From assembly GCA_021824095.1 (NCBI GenBank), contig JAKALQ010000004.1, positions 1-59,264 on the forward strand: a DNA stretch of 59,264 bases. The letters are read 5' to 3'. The notes beneath the pieces were generated by a model that had not been told where the DNA came from, did no database searches, and worked only from the letters and a program-made list of their open reading frames with translations. The stretch is from Actinomycetes bacterium. Lineage in GTDB: Bacteria > Actinomycetota > Actinomycetes > S36-B12 > UBA5976. Below are positions 55,333 through 59,264 of this stretch, piece by piece. The translations under genes were made by a program, and so were the position numbers. Every line of letters starts with the position of its first letter. Position 1 is the first letter of the stretch.

Positions 55333-56229
55333 ATGTCAGCAACACAGGAGCCGGTGAGCACCCGCAACATCCTCGCTGCGGCCGGCATGGTGTTCGCCTG
55401 GAGCGGCGGCTTCATCGGTGCCGAGCTCGGCATCCGCGCCGGTGGCACGCCCTTGATGCTGCTGAGCTGGCGCATGTACGTGCTCACAGCAGTGCTTGGG
55501 CTCGTCATGCTCGTCCGCCGCGCACCCTGGCCGTCGCGCCGTGCGTGGCAGCGCACTGCCGTCGTCGCCACGTTCTCGCAGGCCGGCTACCTGACCCTCA
55601 TCTTCGAAGGGGTGCACCATGGCGTGAGCGGTGGCACGGCCGCGCTCATTGCGGCGGTGCAACCGCTGCTCGTCGCCACCGTTGCCGGGCGCGCGTTGGG
55701 GGAGCACACGACGGTCCGGATGTGGTTGGGCATGCTCGTGGGGTTGCTTGGTGTGGGCCTCGTCGTCTCGGGTGACATCGCAGCCGGCGGCCCACCCGCG
55801 TCCGCCTACGCCTACCCGGTGGCGGGCATGCTGTGCCTCTCCATCGGCACCATCATCGCCCGTCGGGTGCGCGCGAACGAGACCGTGCTGCAGTCCACGT
55901 TCATGCAGGCGGCGGTCACGGGCGTGATCCTCGGCCTGCTGGCGGCCATCGTCGGCGAGGCGGCACCGCTGCACACACCGGACTTCTGGCGGTCCATCGC
56001 CTGGATGGTGCTGGTGCCGAGCCTCGGTGGCTACGCGCTGTACATGTACGTCACGCATCACATGGGTGCGACGACGGTGAGCACCCTGCTGTTCCTCGAG
56101 GCGCCGACGGCCATGGTGTGGGTGTGGATCATGTTCGGCGTCCCACTCACGGCCACGTCGATCGCCGGACTCGTCGTGAGCGCTGCAGGGGTGGTGCTCG
56201 TCCTGCAGGCACGCCGCTCGCGGACGTGA
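55333..56229 (+). CDS. EamA/DMT-family transporter
   Basis: 298 residues, ten membrane helices in two EamA halves. First half FAWSGGFIGAELGIRAGGTP and a helix ending VVATFSQAGYLTLIFEGVHH; second half with WMVLVPSLGGYALYMYVTHH and LFLEAPTAMVWVWIMFG. Substrate (metabolite or amino-acid export) is unknown. Confidence 0.92.
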   Translation: MSATQEPVSTRNILAAAGMVFAWSGGFIGAELGIRAGGTPLMLLSWRMYVLTAVLGLVMLVRRAPWPSRRAWQRTAVVATFSQAGYLTLIFEGVHHGVSGGTAALIAAVQPLLVATVAGRALGEHTTVRMWLGMLVGLLGVGLVVSGDIAAGGPPASAYAYPVAGMLCLSIGTIIARRVRANETVLQSTFMQAAVTGVILGLLAAIVGEAAPLHTPDFWRSIAWMVLVPSLGGYALYMYVTHHMGATTVSTLLFLEAPTAMVWVWIMFGVPLTATSIAGLVVSAAGVVLVLQARRSRT

Positions 56230-56327
56230 CGGGCGTCGATCTGGCGCAGGCGATTCGCGACAAGATCGCGAGCAATGCGGCGCGCTACTCCGTCGAGTGT
56301 TCCCGGGGGAACGCGACCAAGCGTTGA
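56226..56327 (+). CDS. Possible small ORF (33 residues)
   Basis: GTG overlapping the EamA stop (GTGA); translates to a short hydrophilic peptide with DLAQAIRDKIASNAARYSVE. It could be a coupled small protein, a gene remnant or non-coding. Confidence 0.25.
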   Translation: MTGVDLAQAIRDKIASNAARYSVECSRGNATKR

Positions 56328-56334
56328 AGCTGGT

Positions 56335-57204
56335 CTACAGCACCGTGCGCCAGGTGTGCTGCGGCGCGTAGCCGAACACGCGCTTGGCCTTGGCGCTGCT
56401 CATGAGCGCCTCGTGCGGCCCCAACTCCCTCCGGATCTCGACGGACGGCCACAACTCGCGCACGAGGTCAGCGCTATGCCGCTGCATCACCGTGTCATCG
56501 TTCGCGATGATGAACACCTCGGCTCCCGTGGCATCGTGCTCGAGGGCCTTGCGGCATGCCTGCGCGCCGTCGCGGGCGTCGATGTAGGACCACAGGTTCC
56601 ACTTGCGCCGCATGATGTCGGCGTCGAATGACGGGAACTCCTCGTAGTCCTCCGGCAGCATGACGTTCGAGAAGCGCATGCCGAACATCTTGAGATCAGG
56701 GTGTTGGCGGCACAGGTGGTACGCGAGTTCCTCCTCCATGGCCTTCACCATGGAGTACGTGGAGTTGGGGCGCACCCGGTACTCCTCGTCAAGCGGGACG
56801 TACGGTGGCTCCTCGTCGAAGGGCAGGCCGAGCACGGTCTCGCTGGACGCCCACACGATGTTGCGCAGGCCGGCGCTGATGGCCGCGATGACCACGTTGT
56901 ACGAGGTGAGCATGTTGTTGCGGAACGTGGCGGAGTTCGGCAGCAGGCCGGGCGCGGGGATCGCGGCCAGGTGCACGAGTGCGTCCACGGCGGCGAAGCG
57001 ATCCTCCACGCCGAAGAAGAGCGACATGGCCTGGCCGTGATCCGTGAGGTCGGCCTTGAGGAACTGGTAGTCACCACCAAAGCGCTGCTGCACGTCGACG
57101 CTTGTCACCTGGTAGCCGTGCGCCACCAGATCCGCAACCACCACCGAGCCGAGGCGACCTTCGCCGCCCGTCACCACAACCCTGCCACCAGACGGAACTC
57201 GCAT
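56335..57204 (-). CDS. NAD-dependent epimerase/dehydratase
   Basis: 289 residues, extended SDR fold. Cofactor motif VTGGEGRLGSVV at residues 11-22, VHLAAIPAPG, WASSETVLG and the catalytic YSMVKAMEEE (YxxxK). Resembles sugar-nucleotide epimerases and uronate dehydrogenases; the substrate is unknown. A -10 box lies 6 nt before the ATG. Divergent from the heliorhodopsin gene. Confidence 0.88.
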   Translation of the reverse strand: MRVPSGGRVVVTGGEGRLGSVVVADLVAHGYQVTSVDVQQRFGGDYQFLKADLTDHGQAMSLFFGVEDRFAAVDALVHLAAIPAPGLLPNSATFRNNMLTSYNVVIAAISAGLRNIVWASSETVLGLPFDEEPPYVPLDEEYRVRPNSTYSMVKAMEEELAYHLCRQHPDLKMFGMRFSNVMLPEDYEEFPSFDADIMRRKWNLWSYIDARDGAQACRKALEHDATGAEVFIIANDDTVMQRHSADLVRELWPSVEIRRELGPHEALMSSAKAKRVFGYAPQHTWRTVL

Positions 57205-57210
57205 ACCTGC

Positions 57211-57216
57211 AGGGTA
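57211..57216 (-). promoter_or_regulatory. -10 box of the epimerase gene
   Basis: TACCCT on the minus strand, 6 nt before the ATG at 57204. Confidence 0.5.
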
Positions 57217-57441
57217 GCGCGCCCTCGTCGTGCCGGCGCCCGTGCGCTGTCTGGGGCAGCGAGCAGCCTGTGATGCCGTCGGGCCCCGCGGTGCCGAGTT
57301 CTCGCGGGGTGGGTGTGACGCTTCCTCGCCCTCGCCGTGCCAATGCATCATCGCCCAGGAGCGCCGTCGCGCCAATGCGGCGGGCTCTGCTGGTGGCAAT
57401 ACCTCGGGGTCCCGATGCTTTGTTCGCGGTGGGCCTGCTGC

Positions 57442-57447
57442 TACGGT
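57442..57447 (+). promoter_or_regulatory. -10 box of the heliorhodopsin gene
   Basis: TACGGT, 22 nt before the ATG; the leader contains GAAGGAGG, a strong ribosome site. Confidence 0.45.
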
Positions 57448-57469
57448 CCACGGAGACGAAGGAGGCACC

Positions 57470-58258
57470 ATGGCCAGCAGCGTGACGATGGCAATCCCCG
57501 ACGAGCGGCAGATGAAGTTGCGACGATCCAATGTGATCGCAGGGGTGTTCCACCTCATCCAGGCGATCGCCATCCTCGCCCTGGCGAACTCATTCGCGCT
57601 GCCCGTGACCGCGCACTACCTGCAGGATGCGCCACGCCCGGGTGCTCGGTTCGCCACCATCGAACTGTTCTCCTTCCCCATGGCCTATGGCGTCGCTGCC
57701 TTCTCGCTGCTCAGCGCGTTGGCACACGGATGGATCGCCACGTGGGGCTTCCGTCGATACATCGACGACCTGGCGCACAAGCGCAACATCGCGCGCTGGA
57801 TCGAGTACGCGTTGTCGTCGACGCTCATGATCGTGCTCATCGCCATGCTCAACTCGGTGTGGGACGTGGTGGCGTTGCTCGCGCTCGCGGGCGTCAATGT
57901 GTCGATGATCCTCTTCGGCTGGTTGCAGGAGCGGTACGAGGAGCCGGGACGCGGCAGCCTGCTGCCGTTCTGGTTCGGCTGCATCGCTGGATCGGTGCCG
58001 TGGATCGCCTTCTTCTTCCTGCTGGTCGCACCCGGGAACACGGCCGAACCGCCGGGCTTCGTGTACGCGATCGTCTTCTCCCTATTCGTGTTCTTCAACG
58101 GCTTCGCCCTGGTGCAGTGGCTGCAGTACCGCCAGGTTGGACGGTTCGCGGACTACCTCGCAGGTGAGCGCCTCTACATCGTGCTGAGCTTCGTGGCGAA
58201 AACGGCGCTGGCGTGGCAGATCTTCGGCGGGGTGCTCGGCACCAGCGCCGCAGGGTGA
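57470..58258 (+). CDS. Heliorhodopsin
   Basis: 262 residues with seven membrane helices. Heliorhodopsins are inverted-topology retinal proteins that act as light sensors or light-driven signal or transport modulators. Retinal Schiff-base lysine is Lys244 in YIVLSFVAKTALAWQIFGGV; the counterion candidate is Glu112 in WIEYALSSTLM; His28 (FHLIQ) and His86 (ALAHGW) are the conserved histidines. The N-terminal RRSNVIAGVFHLIQ is characteristic. The gene is divergent from an epimerase and upstream of a cysteine-rich gene. No retinal synthesis gene is in the window. Confidence 0.95.
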   Translation: MASSVTMAIPDERQMKLRRSNVIAGVFHLIQAIAILALANSFALPVTAHYLQDAPRPGARFATIELFSFPMAYGVAAFSLLSALAHGWIATWGFRRYIDDLAHKRNIARWIEYALSSTLMIVLIAMLNSVWDVVALLALAGVNVSMILFGWLQERYEEPGRGSLLPFWFGCIAGSVPWIAFFFLLVAPGNTAEPPGFVYAIVFSLFVFFNGFALVQWLQYRQVGRFADYLAGERLYIVLSFVAKTALAWQIFGGVLGTSAAG

Positions 58259-58328
58259 TGCCGCCCCAGTGCGGTGACGGCAGCTGCGAGCGATGTGCGA
58301 TTGGCGTGTGGGCGTCGTCGGTCCGAGC

Positions 58329-58440
58329 GCGTTCGCGTCCGTGGGGCGCAGTGGTTGCGCGCTCTGCCGACGGGCGTCCGCGTCCGTGGGGCACAGGGGT
58401 TCCGTGCTCGGCCGTCGGGCGTCCGCTCTGCTGACATCGG
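58329..58440 (+). repeat. 45-bp tandem repeat
   Basis: Two diverged 45-bp units (58329-58373, 58374-58418) and a partial third. It lies between the heliorhodopsin and CWC genes, just upstream of the latter's promoter. Confidence 0.8.
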
Positions 58441-58453
58441 GGCAGCGTCTGCC

Positions 58454-58459
58454 TACAGT
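58454..58459 (+). promoter_or_regulatory. -10 box of the CWC gene
   Basis: TACAGT followed by 7 nt and the ATG at 58467. Confidence 0.55.
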
Positions 58460-58466
58460 TCCCGCT

Positions 58467-58709
58467 ATGGCCAATGCGACCGATGGGTGGGACCCCGCGC
58501 TCGCCACGCGGCAGCTGCAGTGCGAGCGATGCGGCACCACCTTCGGGTGTCGCAATGACGGCGAGGAGGGCTCGTGCTGGTGCTCGCGCGAGGCCTTCAG
58601 GCTGCCCGTCCCACTGCCCGACGCCGTCGGTCCCTACGCGGATTGCCTGTGCCCCGCCTGCATCAGGGCCGTGGCGGACGAGCTGCAGGACCAGCGCCCA
58701 CGTGCATGA
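58467..58709 (+). CDS. Cysteine-rich CWC protein
   Basis: 80 residues with CERCGTTFGC, CWCSREAF and CLCPACI, the signature of the Cys_rich_CWC family, probably zinc-binding. Function unknown. Its last 13 codons belong to a 105-bp unit that is repeated directly downstream. Confidence 0.85.
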   Translation: MANATDGWDPALATRQLQCERCGTTFGCRNDGEEGSCWCSREAFRLPVPLPDAVGPYADCLCPACIRAVADELQDQRPRA

Positions 58710-58880
58710 CCCCAGTGCACCCGGCCAGTGTGGGGTGACTGGCACGGTTGTGTGACGGCCACGGCGGGGGCGGTCGTGGCGGACGAGCTGCGGGACCAGC
58801 GCCCACGTGCATGACCCCAGCGCACCTGGCCAGTGTGGGGTGACTGCCGCGGCTGTGTGACGGCCACGGCGGGGGCGGCC
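58671..58880 (+). repeat. 105-bp tandem duplication of the CWC gene 3' end
   Basis: 58671-58775 and 58776-58880 match at all but about eight positions. Copy one contains the gene's last codons and stop. Confidence 0.92.
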
Positions 58881-58961
58881 GAGGTGACCCGGCGGCGAGC
58901 CGGCGTTGCACAGTGGCGAGTGCAGGCATCCGGCGACGACCCCCTGAACTGCGCACGCATT

Positions 58962-59025
58962 GGCGTTCCGCTTTCTGATGCATGAGCGGTACGCGTACCG
59001 CTCATGCATCAGAAAGCGGAACGCC
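58962..59025. repeat. Perfect 64-bp palindrome without spacer
   Basis: Each 32-base half is the exact complement of the other (left half begins GGCGTTCCGCTTTCTGATGC), meeting at TACG/CGTA. It lies in gene-free DNA. It could be a mobile palindrome, a recombination site or an assembly product. Confidence 0.95.
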
Positions 59026-59085
59026 GTCTCGCGCGGGGTGACCGTCTGGCGCATTGGGCCAGCCCTACGTCGTGGGACTCTGTCG

Positions 59086-59115
59086 GCTTTCTCCGACGCT
59101 TTCGACGGAGAAAGC
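59086..59115. repeat. Hairpin GCTTTCTCCG
   Basis: 10-bp perfect stem with a 10-nt loop, 60 bp after the 64-bp palindrome and sharing the CTTTCT/AGAAAG core with it. Confidence 0.7.
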
Positions 59116-59186
59116 GGTCCAGTGCCCCTTTCGAAAGCCTTCGGCGCGTGATTGGCTCCCGGCGTCGGGTCAGAAGGGTTGGGACC

Positions 59187-59264
59187 ATGCAACCGGACGT
59201 GGCCATGCATGTGGCGCGCTACATCGCGGAATATCGCGCGCTCGTCATCACGGATGCCCTGGCC
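59187..59264 (+). CDS. Start of an unidentified gene (runs off the window)
   Basis: ATG with AGAAGGG 11 nt upstream opens a frame to the window end: MQPDVAMHVARYIAEYRALV and onward. Only 26 codons are visible; no family can be named. Confidence 0.4.
   Translation, partial: MQPDVAMHVARYIAEYRALVITDALA

Noticed and set aside
58710-58960. Arg/Pro-rich open frames in the tandem repeats on both strands
   Set aside because: They arise from duplicated GC-rich sequence and have no start signals or family likeness.

Overview
This 59.3-kb window is high-GC chromosomal DNA from an actinobacterium (Actinomycetota), probably a free-living aquatic one. Four things point that way: very strong GC bias at third codon positions; gene order closely following Mycobacterium tuberculosis (prfA-prmC-sua5-wecA-atpIBEFHAGDC, then cobalamin adenosyltransferase, murA, nucS, fadA4-like thiolase, thioredoxin, glgB, glgE; and prfB-ftsE-ftsX-smpB-ssrA); actinobacterial hallmarks such as the mismatch endonuclease NucS and the GlgE glucan pathway; and a heliorhodopsin, common in aquatic actinobacteria. 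No genus can be named from the sequence alone. No integrase, transposase, CRISPR array, rRNA or tRNA gene was found.

Layout. 1-14 kb: end of prfA, prmC, a diverged Sua5-like protein, glyA, a secreted OmpA-like protein, wecA and a complete F1Fo ATP synthase operon closed by a strong hairpin. 14-17.5 kb: Lrp-type regulator divergent from azlCD, then a three-PAS diguanylate cyclase. 17.5-25.9 kb: cobalamin adenosyltransferase, murA (active-site Cys replaced by Asp), nucS, DinB-type protein, DedA protein, two alpha/beta hydrolases, thiolase and thioredoxin/TPR protein. 25.9-27.1 kb: a DUF559 nuclease-like gene bracketed by two inverted copies of a 58-bp palindromic element. 27-31.4 kb: glgB and glgE. 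31.6-36.4 kb: HAD hydrolase, small conserved genes, and a divergent PspC/LiaF-like protein versus PspC-histidine kinase plus LuxR-type regulator. 36.4-40.6 kb: a compact Tad pilus cluster. 40.8-46.6 kb: prfB, ftsEX with a coiled-coil M23 hydrolase, a small membrane protein, smpB and another membrane protein. 46.8-51.9 kb: GGDEF-EAL protein, tmRNA, and a flavodiiron-like metallo-beta-lactamase domain fused to GGDEF. 52-59 kb: RibD-like reductase, rifampin ADP-ribosyltransferase (arr), PTH2-like hydrolase, secreted beta-helix protein, EamA transporter, NAD-dependent epimerase, heliorhodopsin and a cysteine-rich CWC protein, ending in tandem repeats and a perfect 64-bp palindrome.

How it works together. 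Translation termination and rescue (prfA, prmC, prfB, smpB, ssrA, a PTH2-like gene), energy generation, wall synthesis and remodelling (wecA, murA, ftsEX-M23) and glucan metabolism form the housekeeping core. Three separate c-di-GMP proteins and an envelope-stress-like two-component system supply signalling. At least eighteen genes have a TANNNT-type -10 box 6-8 nt before the start codon, so much of the window is probably expressed as leaderless mRNA.

The most unusual signal is a set of intergenic hairpin elements of about 58-66 nt in at least three unrelated sequence families. All share one architecture: an 18-25 bp outer stem and, in most copies, a 5-6 bp inner stem with a 3-4 nt loop. One family shows compensatory changes, and one flanks the DUF559 gene in inverted orientation. 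Two gene 3' ends (smpB and the CWC gene) are also duplicated downstream of themselves.
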